55,760 nucleotides of DNA, taken from positions 1 to 55,760 of the forward strand of contig DAOOVD010000009.1 of NCBI GenBank assembly GCA_035369845.1, read 5' to 3'. Source of the stretch: DAOOVD01 sp035369845 (GTDB taxonomy: Bacteria > Bacillota > Desulfotomaculia > Desulfotomaculales > Pelotomaculaceae). Positions 1-8,784 of the stretch are shown here, piece by piece. Both the position numbers and the translations under genes were made by a program. Each line of letters opens with the position of its first letter. Positions within the stretch are counted from its first letter, which is position 1. Under the pieces are notes generated by a model. That model did no database searches. It was not told the DNA's origin and saw nothing but the letters and a program-made list of their open reading frames with translations.

Positions 1-1098
1 GTGTTCTCGGTGTTCGACGAGGACGGCAAATTCAACCCCCGGCTCGACCAGGGCAGCCGGAAAACAATTCCCTGCGAAACGGTAATCCTGGCGGTGGGTC
101 AGGCGCCTGACCTTTCCTTCATGGACGGTTTCAGTCCGGAAACGGATGCCGACGGGCCGGCCGGTGCCGGACGCGGGCTGTTTGACACCGGTCTGCCAGG
201 CGTTTTTGCCTGCGGCGAGATAGTGAACGGGCCGGGGTCGGCCATAGCGGCCGTGGCTTCGGGCCACAGGGCGGCGCAGGCGGTTGACGGATACTTGAAA
301 GGCGCGGAGCTTTGTTCCGGGGAGGCGGAGTTTGAACCGATAGGCCCGCTGCCCGCCCGGGTCGCGGAAAAAGTGCCCCGCCGCGAACGGGAGAAGATGC
401 CCGTACTGTCGCCGGAGGAGAGAAAAAAGAGCCTCTTGCCTTACGAGCTCGGGCTTGGCGAAGCTGCGGCGCTGCGGGAGGCCGTCCGCTGTTTGAACTG
501 CGGCCTGGGGGCGGAAGTGAGGGACGAAAAATGCGTTTCCTGCCTTACCTGCGGGAGAGCGTGCCCTTACGGGGTGCCGGTAATGGAGGGGCATTCCGTC
601 AGAATGCCGGTGGAGGGTTGTCAGGCCTGCGGCATCTGTGCCGCGCTCTGCCCGGCCGGCGCTATAAGCGTGCCCGTTGCGGACAGGGCGGCGCCCGGAA
701 TGTCCGGCCTGGCCGGTGAAAAAGGCGGCGCGGTTTTATTCGCCTGTCACAGCGCCTGTGCCGGCTGCCCGTCTCTGGACAGATTCGAAAAAGCGGGCGG
801 AAAGACGCCGGTGCGCGTGGCCGGCTTGCCCACAACCGGGGCCCTGCGGCTGGAGTGGATACTGAAGGCTTTCGAGGAAGGGGCGGAGGCCGTTTTTGTG
901 GCTGCCTGCGCCGACGGCCGGTGCCGGCATGCCGGAGGCACGGCTTTCGTCGGGGGATTGGTTGCCCGGGCCAGGGACCTGATGGCCCGGATCGGGATTG
1001 CGCCGGAAAGACTCTCTTGCATCCGGCCCGTCGGGGATGAGGATCTGGGCGAGCTTATTGAGAGCGGCTTGCGCAGGATAGAAAAAATTGGTAAATAA
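1..1098 (+). CDS. FAD-dependent oxidoreductase with ferredoxin and FlpD-like domains (5' partial)
   Basis: The reading frame is open at the left edge and begins inside a flavoprotein domain. Residues about 25-100 carry the second half of a GltD/HdrA-type NAD(P)/FAD fold (TVILAVGQAPD, then a GEIVNGPGSAIAAVASG flavin-proximal segment), so the N-terminal half lies outside the window. Around residues 164-216 are two CxxC-rich 4Fe-4S clusters (CVSCLTCGRACP and CQACGICAALCP). From about residue 240 the sequence resembles MvhD/FlpD, with FACHSACAG and an AACADGRCRH segment. Known: FlpD-like modules pass electrons between hydrogenase or dehydrogenase modules and HdrA. Inferred: a cytoplasmic electron-transfer subunit, perhaps part of a heterodisulfide-reductase-like complex encoded to the left. 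The partner enzyme is unknown. The next gene starts about 200 bases downstream. Confidence 0.8.
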   Translation: MFSVFDEDGKFNPRLDQGSRKTIPCETVILAVGQAPDLSFMDGFSPETDADGPAGAGRGLFDTGLPGVFACGEIVNGPGSAIAAVASGHRAAQAVDGYLKGAELCSGEAEFEPIGPLPARVAEKVPRREREKMPVLSPEERKKSLLPYELGLGEAAALREAVRCLNCGLGAEVRDEKCVSCLTCGRACPYGVPVMEGHSVRMPVEGCQACGICAALCPAGAISVPVADRAAPGMSGLAGEKGGAVLFACHSACAGCPSLDRFEKAGGKTPVRVAGLPTTGALRLEWILKAFEEGAEAVFVAACADGRCRHAGGTAFVGGLVARARDLMARIGIAPERLSCIRPVGDEDLGELIESGLRRIEKIGK

Positions 1099-1214
1099 TG
1101 GCATATTTTATAACACGGGAGCAGATATTTAAAATCGATCTGTTATCTGGGGGAAAGTTTGAGGGGTCGATTGAAAACCAAATTATAAAGTTTGGTATAT
1201 ATTTGTTTTTTTAA

Positions 1215-1244
1215 TTGAATGTGGAAAAGCAGTTGTGATATTAT
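1215..1244 (+). promoter_or_regulatory. Possible sigmaA promoter of the Pel-like locus
   Basis: TTGAAT at 1215-1220 and TATTAT at 1239-1244 are separated by 18 bases in the AT-rich gap (1099-1295) before the PelF homologue. This is the best promoter-like pair in that gap and would serve the long same-strand gene series that follows. No terminator for the preceding gene is obvious. Confidence 0.4.
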
Positions 1245-1295
1245 GTTTTTAAATAAAATGGAGAACCTGAGCATTAAATATATTTGGTGGAAGCT

Positions 1296-3041
1296 ATGAA
1301 TAAAAATGATAGAATCAGGGTTCTTCTTTCTACGGAAGGAACTTACCCCTTTCACCAGGGAGGTGTGAGCAGTTGGTGTAATACTCTGGTACAAAAGCTT
1401 ACCGGAGTGGACTATATTATATACAGTATTATCATGAACCCCTATGTTACCCAAAAGTTTAACCTTCCAGGCAATGCCGAATTAATCAAAGTGCCGCTTT
1501 GGGGTACGGAAGAACCCAGCGAACATCTGACCACACCGTTTTCCCAGGTATATACCGCAAAAAGATTTACCGACAAAAAGGTTGTTGAAGAACATTTTGT
1601 TCCCCTGTTCAGGGTCTTAATCGAGGAAATTGTCAGCCCCGTAAAAAATCATGCAAGGTTTGGCAATGTTTTATTCGAGCTTTACAGGTACTTCAAGGAC
1701 TATGACTACAAGAACAGCTTCAAGTCCGAGGCCGCCTGGAAAGTTTTCAGGGATATCGTGCTGAACTGTGTGGCGGACGCAAAAAACAAGCTTGCCCAGC
1801 CGAGCGTTTTCGACCTCACCCAGAGCCTGGGGTGGATTTACAGGTTTTTAATCATTTTAAATACTCCGCTCCCGCGGGTTGATGTGGCTCATTCCGCGGC
1901 GGCTGCTTTTTGCGGTATTCCCTGTGTTCTGGCCAAACTTGAAAACAGGACGCCTTTTTTGCTTACCGAACACGGTGTATATCTGAGGGAGCAGTATTTG
2001 TCGCTGGCCAACAGGAATTATTCTTCATATCTCAACACCTTCTTGATCCGGATGATTCACTCGGTGGCCGGGTTGAGCTTTGCCATGGCCGACCAGGTTT
2101 CACCCGTGTGCGTATACAACGCCCGCTGGGAAAAAAAATTGGGTGTTCAACCCAGCGTTATAAAAGTAATATACAACGGTGTGGACAGGGAGCTTTTTTC
2201 GCCGCAGGCCGCCCCGCAAAAAAACAGGTATCCCACGGTGGTTGCGGTGGCGAGAGTGGACCCGGTAAAGGACCTGGTTACCCTGATCAGGGCTGCGGCC
2301 ATCGTCAGGGAAAGGATTCAGGATGTCAGGTTTATCGTGTACGGCGCGGTGTCGGTACCGGAATACTACGATGAGTGTCTTGCCCTGCGCAGGCAGCTGG
2401 ATCTGGAAGAAACGTTCATTTTTGCGGGCCATACCGACGACGTGCCTTCCGCTTACCGCAGCGCGGATGTAATCGCTCTTTCGAGCATAACCGAAGCGTT
2501 TCCTTATTCGGTAGTGGAGGCTATGATGACCGGGAAACCGGTGGTGGCTACGGATGTGGGGGGCGTAAGGGAGGCCGTGGGGGAATGCGGTATAGTGGTC
2601 AGGCCGCGCCGGCCGGAACAATTCGCCCAGGCACTGATTACGCTGCTGGAAGATCCTCTGCTCCGCGACTCTCTTGGCAAGGAAGCCAGAGAGAGGGCTT
2701 TAAACTACTTTACTATCGAAAAGGCCCTGGAACTCTACCTTGCCAGTTACAGGAAACTGTCCTCAAGGCTTGTTGAGCCTGCCGCGGTTTCGGTTAGGCT
2801 GAGGAGACAGAGGCTGTTTGCGGAAAGGGGCTACGCTCTTGCGGAAATGGGCTGCTGGAATGAGGCCATTGCGCAGTTCCGCCTGGCTGTTAACGCCGCT
2901 GCCGACTCCGCGGCCGTCCCGGTGCTGCTGATGGAGATAGCCGGGGCATACAACAAACTGGGCAAGTTTGACAATGCTTTTAACGAACTAGAAAAGGCCG
3001 AGGCGCTGATTCAGTTTTTTGAAGGTATGAAGATAGCCTGA
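1296..3041 (+). CDS. pelF: PelF-like GT4 glycosyltransferase with C-terminal helical repeat
   Basis: Residues 1-290 match the DUF3492 domain specific to PelF, beginning with a STEGTYPFHQGGVSSW signature. Residues 300-500 form a GT4 (GT-B fold) glycosyltransferase with the E-x7-E pair in ITEAFPYSVVEAM near residue 400 and a TDVGG loop. Known: PelF is the cytoplasmic enzyme that polymerises the N-acetylgalactosamine-rich Pel polysaccharide from UDP-sugars and works with PelG. An added tail (about 505-580) has a TPR-like pattern (ALAEMGCWNEAIAQF, then AGAYNKLGKFDNAFNEL), which could be a docking surface. ATG 1296 is preferred over the TTG at 1284 because GGTGGA precedes it. It is the first gene of a long same-strand series. 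Family assignment is strong; the substrate is inferred. Confidence 0.88.
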   Translation: MNKNDRIRVLLSTEGTYPFHQGGVSSWCNTLVQKLTGVDYIIYSIIMNPYVTQKFNLPGNAELIKVPLWGTEEPSEHLTTPFSQVYTAKRFTDKKVVEEHFVPLFRVLIEEIVSPVKNHARFGNVLFELYRYFKDYDYKNSFKSEAAWKVFRDIVLNCVADAKNKLAQPSVFDLTQSLGWIYRFLIILNTPLPRVDVAHSAAAAFCGIPCVLAKLENRTPFLLTEHGVYLREQYLSLANRNYSSYLNTFLIRMIHSVAGLSFAMADQVSPVCVYNARWEKKLGVQPSVIKVIYNGVDRELFSPQAAPQKNRYPTVVAVARVDPVKDLVTLIRAAAIVRERIQDVRFIVYGAVSVPEYYDECLALRRQLDLEETFIFAGHTDDVPSAYRSADVIALSSITEAFPYSVVEAMMTGKPVVATDVGGVREAVGECGIVVRPRRPEQFAQALITLLEDPLLRDSLGKEARERALNYFTIEKALELYLASYRKLSSRLVEPAAVSVRLRRQRLFAERGYALAEMGCWNEAIAQFRLAVNAAADSAAVPVLLMEIAGAYNKLGKFDNAFNELEKAEALIQFFEGMKIA

Positions 3042-3062
3042 TCATCTGGACGGTGGTGTAAA

Positions 3063-3512
3063 GTGAAAGTTAAGTTCAAACGTTCATTTATCGGCTACGA
3101 TCCGGTTGCTGTGGAAGTTTTGCTGAAAGACATGGACGCCGAATACAAGGCAAAACTGAGGGAATTAAAGAATCAGCTTGCTGATGAGGCGCACCGGCTG
3201 GAACTGCTCAGGGTCGAGATCAAAAAAGTCAAAGGTGAAATTGAATCCTGCAGGGCGCTTGAAAATGAAATTTCCCAAATACTGTTGGGGGCGCATTTTG
3301 AAGCAACCAAAAAAATATACGATGCCTTAAAAGATGCCGAACGGAAAGAAAAAAGCGCTTCCGCTAAAATCCTTGCCCGCAAGAATGTGCTTGCCGAATT
3401 GAAATCAGAAATGACAAAAATAAAAGAAGAGATTCAGTCGATAGCCTCCAGGCGAAAATTACCCCCGGCCGGGAATGAAGGTGAAGAACCCGATGCCTGC
3501 AATAAACAGTAG
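3063..3512 (+). CDS. Small DivIVA-like coiled-coil protein
   Basis: A 149-residue, highly charged protein. Residues 6-20 (KRSFIGYDPVAVEVL) resemble the DivIVA N-terminal lipid-binding motif in which a Gly-Tyr-Asp turn precedes a coiled coil. Most of the remainder (about 25-135) is heptad-rich and rich in Lys, Glu and Leu. There is no signal peptide or membrane segment. GTG 3063 has a weak GGTGG upstream. Its 3' end overlaps the next gene, which has the same N-terminal pattern. Known: DivIVA-type proteins mark curved or polar membrane and recruit partners. Inferred: a cytoplasmic scaffold for the PelF/PelG complex. Such a gene is not part of described pel operons that I know of. The family call rests on a short motif plus the coiled coil. 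Confidence 0.6.
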   Translation: MKVKFKRSFIGYDPVAVEVLLKDMDAEYKAKLRELKNQLADEAHRLELLRVEIKKVKGEIESCRALENEISQILLGAHFEATKKIYDALKDAERKEKSASAKILARKNVLAELKSEMTKIKEEIQSIASRRKLPPAGNEGEEPDACNKQ

Positions 3513-4929
3513 ATTGATGGGCTACAATAAAAAACAGGTGGACCGGCACATGGAAGCTGTTCTCAAGCTTCAGGAGAATGAAATATCTTTGATTACGGAG
3601 AACATTAAGGCTTACAGGAAGGAAAAGGAGCAACTGGCCGGGGAACTGAGCGCCCTTCAAAACGAAATGGCAAGCCGCGTCAAGCCGAGGGACTTTCTTG
3701 AATATTCCCTGGAAAAGGCCAAAAGTTATTCTGCATTGGTAGAGGCTGCCGTAAAAGAGGACATTCAGGGCATATCGAAGAGTCTGAAACAAAGGGTGGC
3801 CATGTATGAAAAATATTCAGGGGAAATTGAGAACGAAATTGCCGTACTGACATCGCAGATGGATTCAATGCTTCAGAGAATACTGTCTCTGACGGAGGAA
3901 AAAGGAACCGTCAAAGGAGGAGAAGGAGCGGCTGCCAAGAAGGTGGTCGGGACAATACTTCCCTCTGCCAGCAAGTTTGACAGCATCATTACGGCCCTGG
4001 GCAGCACTCATATCAGTGCAAATGAAGATATTACCGGCAGGCCGGTGGTGAGTTCCAACGGGACTTTTGTCGGGCTGGTCGGCAGCCTGGTTGTTAACCG
4101 GTCGACCAGTGATATAGAGGGGTTTTACCTTAAAGAAGCACATTCGGGCACCGGAAGGTTTGTGCACGCGGACTGCGTTATGGCGGTAAAAAAAGATTCG
4201 CTGGTAATATCCGCCGACTGGCAGAAGATGAGCATTCAAGCGGGTGAAACCGGCCTTATAGGGAAGACCGCTGAGGAAAACTCAAACATCGTTGAGGCCA
4301 AAATGACTGCTGACGGTGTTGCCGCGCCAGGAACAGCAGATTCGGGCGGAACATCGGAAAGTGTAAAGGATGAAGTGCGGGGCCTGCCGGCAACGGTCAG
4401 CCGGGAAATCGGGCAGGAATCCTCCGGGAGTTATTGGGAAAGCCTTGATCTGGATTTGAGAGGGGAATGCTTGCGGGACAGCATTTTTTTGCATGAACTG
4501 ATTGACGAAGACGGGTACGGCAGCTTCAGGGAGGGCGTGGAAGCCGGGTACGAAGAGACGGCAACGGAATTCTTCTCCGGTTCTGAAACGGCCTTTGCAA
4601 TTGAGGCTCCGGCCGTGCCTGAGTCCGGAGAGGCGCCGCTTATTCAGGAAAGCGCGGTTTCGGCCGGCGCCGGGCAAAAACCCGTTCGGCCTCCGGAAGA
4701 AAAGGGAAAGAAGGTTCAGGCCAGCCCGGCAGTGGAAAAAGAGATAAAAACAATACGGCACAAGTATGTGGTAGGCAAACTGGCGGGAGAAGACCTGCTT
4801 GACGGCAGCGGCAAGGTTATCATTTTGAAAAACGAGTTAATTACGCCCGAGGTTGTTGAAAGGGCCGAGGCGGAAGGCAAGCTGCCCGAGTTAATCATAA
4901 ACATGGTTATCCCCGGCCTGGAAAGTTAA
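3475..4929 (+). CDS. DivIVA-like coiled-coil protein with PRC-barrel-like domains
   Basis: 484 residues. The N-terminus (SRLMGYNKKQVDRHMEAV) repeats the DivIVA-like pattern of the preceding gene and is followed by a coiled coil to about residue 150. Residues about 180-245 (ITGRPVVSSNGTFVGLVGSL, then VHADCVMAVKKDSLVI) look like a PRC-barrel domain. A long acidic, low-complexity linker follows (about 265-410). The C-terminal 70 residues (GKLAGEDLLDGSGKVII, then ITPEVVERAEAEGKLPELI) look like a second small beta domain of the type found with PRC barrels. Start at 3475 or 3493; both are ATG behind purine-rich sequence. The gene overlaps the previous one by 38 bases and is followed after 7 bases by pelG. 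Inferred role: assembly platform for the polysaccharide synthase. Confidence 0.6.
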   Translation: MKVKNPMPAINSRLMGYNKKQVDRHMEAVLKLQENEISLITENIKAYRKEKEQLAGELSALQNEMASRVKPRDFLEYSLEKAKSYSALVEAAVKEDIQGISKSLKQRVAMYEKYSGEIENEIAVLTSQMDSMLQRILSLTEEKGTVKGGEGAAAKKVVGTILPSASKFDSIITALGSTHISANEDITGRPVVSSNGTFVGLVGSLVVNRSTSDIEGFYLKEAHSGTGRFVHADCVMAVKKDSLVISADWQKMSIQAGETGLIGKTAEENSNIVEAKMTADGVAAPGTADSGGTSESVKDEVRGLPATVSREIGQESSGSYWESLDLDLRGECLRDSIFLHELIDEDGYGSFREGVEAGYEETATEFFSGSETAFAIEAPAVPESGEAPLIQESAVSAGAGQKPVRPPEEKGKKVQASPAVEKEIKTIRHKYVVGKLAGEDLLDGSGKVIILKNELITPEVVERAEAEGKLPELIINMVIPGLES

Positions 4930-4936
4930 CGTTTAT

Positions 4937-6529
4937 ATGTCTGGTATCGGAACATCTGTTTTAACTGAAAGAGTAAATCTTTTCAACGAACTGGTCGGCG
5001 AGGTACGGAAAAGGCATTTGAATCCCGAAGACAAGTATGAAGTTGCGGCCATAATTGAGTCTCTCGGATGGAACGACAATATGGCCGCAGATGTTTTCGG
5101 GGCGGATGATGTTTTTGCCCTGGCCGCCGACGTGTGGGAGGCTCTTCAGACCAGACCGCTGCTTGTTCCGGCTGTTCATGTGAAAAAAATGAATTTTTTT
5201 AAGTATTTGGGCATCATCATAAGCAGCTTTTTGAGGGGCACCATATTTGCCTTTCCGATGGCCGTATCCGTTTTTTTTATGTTGACTTTGAGGTTTTCCT
5301 TGTGGTCCTATTTGTACCTTTCCCTGGAATATGCCACCAGCATCGCGTTGGGGACCATTCTCAGCTTCATGGCCGTCGGGGGCTTCACCCAGGCCATTGC
5401 CCGCCGGGGTTTTTTGTATATCGGCCAGGGTCACTACTATATGGCCCGTAAGGTGACCTTTTATTTTTTAAAAATCGGTTACCCGGTATGCATTATCGCC
5501 GCTTTTGCTTTTCTGCTTTTTAACGCCGCGTTTACTGTTTTCCCCTGGCGCATGGCGCTTGTTGCCGTCCTCTACTTTTTGTTTCTGTGCAGCATCTGGC
5601 TGTCGGTGACCATCATGTACATGCTGAGGAAGGAACTGGTTTTTACCGGGTTGATTATCGCTGGCATAATGGTTGTGTTTGTGCTTTTTAAGCTTTTGGG
5701 GCTGAATATTATTTTGTCCCAGTTGATAGCCATGACCCTGGTTTCAATTGCCGGCATAGCCGTGGCGCTGTATTTTTTTCTAAGAGAGGAAAGAAGGATG
5801 GAAAAGGGGATAAAACCGCTTATGCCCCGTTTTTCCATTATATTTTATACCTGTATTCCTTATTTCATTTACGGTTTTTTGTATTTCACCTTCTTTTTTA
5901 TCGACCGGCTGGTTGCCTGGTCCACAAACAGCCTGTACATGCCTTATCTTATCTGGTTCCGGGGGCAGTACGAACTGGGGCTGGATTTTTCCCTTATAGC
6001 TCTGATCCTGCCCATAGGCCTGGTAGAGGTTTTTGTAAGTGAAATCATGACGCGTCTAGAGATAGATCAAAAAATATATAAGTCCACGGATGCCGGGCAT
6101 ATGGGCAGGGCTTACGTCCGGTCTTATGTAAAAAGGATCTTCTGCCTGGCCCTGTTTTCCCTGGCGAATGCGGCTGCACTGTATCTTGTCATGAAAAGGG
6201 CGGGCGGTTCATTTAGCCTTGGAATTTTTTCCAACAACACCACGCATTTTGTTTTCATCTGGTCAGTAATATCCTATGCCGTAGTGGCGGTGGCATTGAT
6301 GAACACGCTCCTGCTGTTCTGCCTGTCCCAGCCCGGGATGGCCTGCAAATCTGCCTTGTATGCGATTATTGTCAATATGTTTCTCGGTTTTTTGCTAAGC
6401 CGCTGGGTGGATTACAGCTGGGCCGTATTGGGGCTTTTCGCGGGTTCTCTGGTGTTTGCCTTGTTTACTGCCCGGCGGGTGATGCAGGTGTTGAACGACT
6501 TGGACTACTATCTTTATACTGCTGCGTAG
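4937..6529 (+). CDS. pelG: PelG-like polysaccharide membrane transporter/synthase subunit
   Basis: 530 residues, about 12 membrane segments starting near residue 92. Features recalling PelG are the YFIYGFLYFTFFFIDRLVAW helix in the middle and the terminal LNDLDYYLYTAA. Known: PelG is an MOP-superfamily inner-membrane protein that, with PelF, makes and moves Pel across the membrane. The first 85 or so residues are soluble and not typical of PelG, which normally begins almost at its first helix. They contain helical, acidic sequence (LGWNDNMAADVFGADDVF) and could be a cytoplasmic docking domain for PelF or the coiled-coil proteins. ATG at 4937 sits 7 bases after the preceding stop. The pairing with the PelF homologue makes the call firm. 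Confidence 0.82.
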   Translation: MSGIGTSVLTERVNLFNELVGEVRKRHLNPEDKYEVAAIIESLGWNDNMAADVFGADDVFALAADVWEALQTRPLLVPAVHVKKMNFFKYLGIIISSFLRGTIFAFPMAVSVFFMLTLRFSLWSYLYLSLEYATSIALGTILSFMAVGGFTQAIARRGFLYIGQGHYYMARKVTFYFLKIGYPVCIIAAFAFLLFNAAFTVFPWRMALVAVLYFLFLCSIWLSVTIMYMLRKELVFTGLIIAGIMVVFVLFKLLGLNIILSQLIAMTLVSIAGIAVALYFFLREERRMEKGIKPLMPRFSIIFYTCIPYFIYGFLYFTFFFIDRLVAWSTNSLYMPYLIWFRGQYELGLDFSLIALILPIGLVEVFVSEIMTRLEIDQKIYKSTDAGHMGRAYVRSYVKRIFCLALFSLANAAALYLVMKRAGGSFSLGIFSNNTTHFVFIWSVISYAVVAVALMNTLLLFCLSQPGMACKSALYAIIVNMFLGFLLSRWVDYSWAVLGLFAGSLVFALFTARRVMQVLNDLDYYLYTAA

Positions 6530-6538
6530 GAAGGGATT

Positions 6539-8536
6539 TTGTTGTACTCCGAGCTGGGTAATCAGATTTTGAATATAGTCCGGTACGGGTTTTCCTTTTT
6601 AATTGTTTTTGTCCTCTGGCCGCGGATTTTATTTCCGGGACGGGAAGAAGACCGCCTTAACGCAATTGTGTCGAGGTACGTGAAAATGGCCTGCCTGACC
6701 ATGGCGGCGGGCTACTTCCTGGTGTCGATAAAACTCTACGAATTGTTTTCTCTGGTTGCCGTCCTGCTGCTTATATCCGCGTACAGTCTGTCCAGAAGAG
6801 GTCAAAAGAATGGGAGCGGTTTTAAAGATATTTGGCCTGGTTTTGTTGCGCTGGTGTATGATTTTTTTGACGGGCTGGTTAACCCGTTGATACTGGCGGG
6901 AGGATTTTTTAAAAAAAAATTTTATTCTGTTAAAGGGTTTGTGTGTTCGGGTTTCGGCACTTTTGCTGCGGCGGGAAACAGCCTCCTGTTAATTTCGGTT
7001 TTTTTATATTCTGCCTATTTGCGTTTTTACGACGCTGTCGTCCACGCCGCCCCGGCCATGTCGGACGCCTACGTCACCCTGGCGTGGATGAAGTATATCG
7101 AGAGAAGAATCCTTTTTCACGATGGGATTTACCCGCAGGGCTTCCACATATATCTTACCGTTTTGCGCAAATTCGCCTTTACGGACCCGCTGTACGTGTT
7201 GAAATATACCGGGCCTTTGGACGGCCTTTTTATCACGCTGGGATTGTACTTTGCGGTTTCAAGGCTTACCGGGCGCGTAACGCCGGGAATTGTTTCCGCC
7301 TTCATTTTCGGGGTGCTGCCGGGCTTTCTCCCCTGTGAATGGCAGAGGCAGGCGTCCACCAACTCGCAGGAATTTGCGCTGGTTTTCCTGCTGCCGGCGT
7401 GGTATTACGCCGCCTGTTACTTCGATTCGCAGAAAAAATCCCATTTTTGGGCGGCGGCGGCGGCTTTTGCCGTGATCGGCTGGACTCATCCGCTGATATT
7501 TGTTTTTCTTTATATCGGGCTGTTTTTCCTGATTGCGGCCAATTTCACCTTCAACTTGAAGGAGTCCGCGGGACCGGCCAAAAATATCATTCTTGCGGCC
7601 GGGGGAGCGGGAGTTCTCGCCGTCCTTCCGGCAGCCCCGGGTTTGCTTATGGGCAGGTCCTTTCACAGTTCATCGGCCGATTACCTTACCTGGCAGGTAA
7701 AGGTAAACTTTCCGGAGATCACTGCAATTGACGTGCTTGCCCTGGGGGGGTTGCTGCTTTTCTTTATAACTTCGTTAGTCTTCAAAAAACACAAGAGGCA
7801 GATTATTACCGCATTTTTTGTACTGCTGCTGGGCCTGTCCTCCTTTGCCATGTACATGACGCTTGGTCCGCTGACCGGCAAGGCCGTGCTGGCGGCCCGC
7901 ACGGGCATAATGTGGAGCCTGCTGGCCGCCGTGGGAATAGGGGCCGGGTGGTTCGCCCTATGCGGAATTGTGCCCGGAGGCGTTAAAAAGCAGACGGCTG
8001 AAGTAATCCTCTGCATTGCGGCGGTAGTCTGCGCAACAGTTTTACTAAAGCCTGCCTCCGCTCAGCCGTACAAAATGCAGCGCGACAGCATGGTGGAGCA
8101 GTACCTGCGCATCAGCAGCGATTTCAGGCCGACCGAGTGGATGATGGTGTCAGCGGAGGAAGGTTACGCCCTCGCTCTCGGCAGAGGGTGGCACACCATG
8201 CTCGGGGACTTTTTAAGCTGGTATGATCCGGCGCGGGAAAAGCTGGTCAGGCTGGTTGACGGCCGGGAGAATATTTTGACAACCCCGGATATCTTTATTT
8301 TCAAGGAAAAGAACTTGTTCCGGGTTGAGGAGGATTCGATAAAAACCATCATGCAGCCCGTGCTGGAACGCCGGGCAGAGGAGTACCGGCTGCTCGACCA
8401 GTGGCTTGAGAAATACGAAGCATCCCACGACAACGTCAGCGTTTATTATGAAGACGAGGACATCCAGGTGATCCGTATTCACCAGCCTAAAAGCAGTGAA
8501 GAGAAGTTTCGAGAGATTTGGGAAGGCGGTGGGTAA
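6539..8536 (+). CDS. GT-C-type multi-pass membrane glycosyltransferase (STT3/PMT-like)
   Basis: 665 residues with about a dozen hydrophobic helices and a soluble C-terminal region (about 510-665). A conserved block near residue 175 (MSDAYVTLAWMKYIERR) followed by GIYPQGFHIYL and DPLYVLKYTGPLDGL resembles the first extracellular loop of GT-C enzymes, where an Asp followed by aromatic residues helps bind the metal and lipid-phosphate sugar donor. Known: GT-C enzymes use polyprenyl-phosphate-linked sugars outside the membrane. Inferred: it decorates or processes the exopolysaccharide or a cell-surface glycan. TTG start with AAGGGA upstream, 9 bases after pelG. The gene at 8785 is a clear paralogue. 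An exact family name cannot be given from sequence alone. Confidence 0.62.
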   Translation: MLYSELGNQILNIVRYGFSFLIVFVLWPRILFPGREEDRLNAIVSRYVKMACLTMAAGYFLVSIKLYELFSLVAVLLLISAYSLSRRGQKNGSGFKDIWPGFVALVYDFFDGLVNPLILAGGFFKKKFYSVKGFVCSGFGTFAAAGNSLLLISVFLYSAYLRFYDAVVHAAPAMSDAYVTLAWMKYIERRILFHDGIYPQGFHIYLTVLRKFAFTDPLYVLKYTGPLDGLFITLGLYFAVSRLTGRVTPGIVSAFIFGVLPGFLPCEWQRQASTNSQEFALVFLLPAWYYAACYFDSQKKSHFWAAAAAFAVIGWTHPLIFVFLYIGLFFLIAANFTFNLKESAGPAKNIILAAGGAGVLAVLPAAPGLLMGRSFHSSSADYLTWQVKVNFPEITAIDVLALGGLLLFFITSLVFKKHKRQIITAFFVLLLGLSSFAMYMTLGPLTGKAVLAARTGIMWSLLAAVGIGAGWFALCGIVPGGVKKQTAEVILCIAAVVCATVLLKPASAQPYKMQRDSMVEQYLRISSDFRPTEWMMVSAEEGYALALGRGWHTMLGDFLSWYDPAREKLVRLVDGRENILTTPDIFIFKEKNLFRVEEDSIKTIMQPVLERRAEEYRLLDQWLEKYEASHDNVSVYYEDEDIQVIRIHQPKSSEEKFREIWEGGG

Positions 8537-8538
8537 AG

Positions 8539-8754
8539 GTGGGGGTTTTTAGAGATATAATCAATAGATTTTTTAAGAAAAGCAATCGAATAACACCAAA
8601 TAGTGATGAACAGACAAAACTAAAAAATAAATTTGATAAAAATCATTGGGAATTCAAATATGATATCAATGTCATATTTACATTTTTAGTTTTTGTCTTA
8701 ATTATAATGATTTTAAATATTCTTATTTATCTTTTTTACAGAATTTGGGGTTAA
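8539..8754 (+). CDS. Small single-pass membrane protein
   Basis: 71 residues from GTG 8539, which lies 3 bases after the preceding stop and behind a GGAAGGCGGTGG purine run. The first half is basic and hydrophilic (many Lys and Asn). Residues about 45-67 form one hydrophobic helix (IFTFLVFVLIIMILNILIYLF), so the N-terminus is probably cytoplasmic. I do not recognise a family. It marks the start of the AT-rich stretch of the locus and lies directly between two paralogous GT-C genes, so it may be an accessory subunit of one of them. Confidence 0.5.
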   Translation: MGVFRDIINRFFKKSNRITPNSDEQTKLKNKFDKNHWEFKYDINVIFTFLVFVLIIMILNILIYLFYRIWG

Positions 8755-8784
8755 GATAATTTATTGGACTAGCTGGAGGCAGAT

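Noticed and set aside
1099..1295. c-di-GMP riboswitch in front of the Pel-like locus
   Set aside because: Expected from Pel biology, but the GEMM core sequences are absent from this gap.
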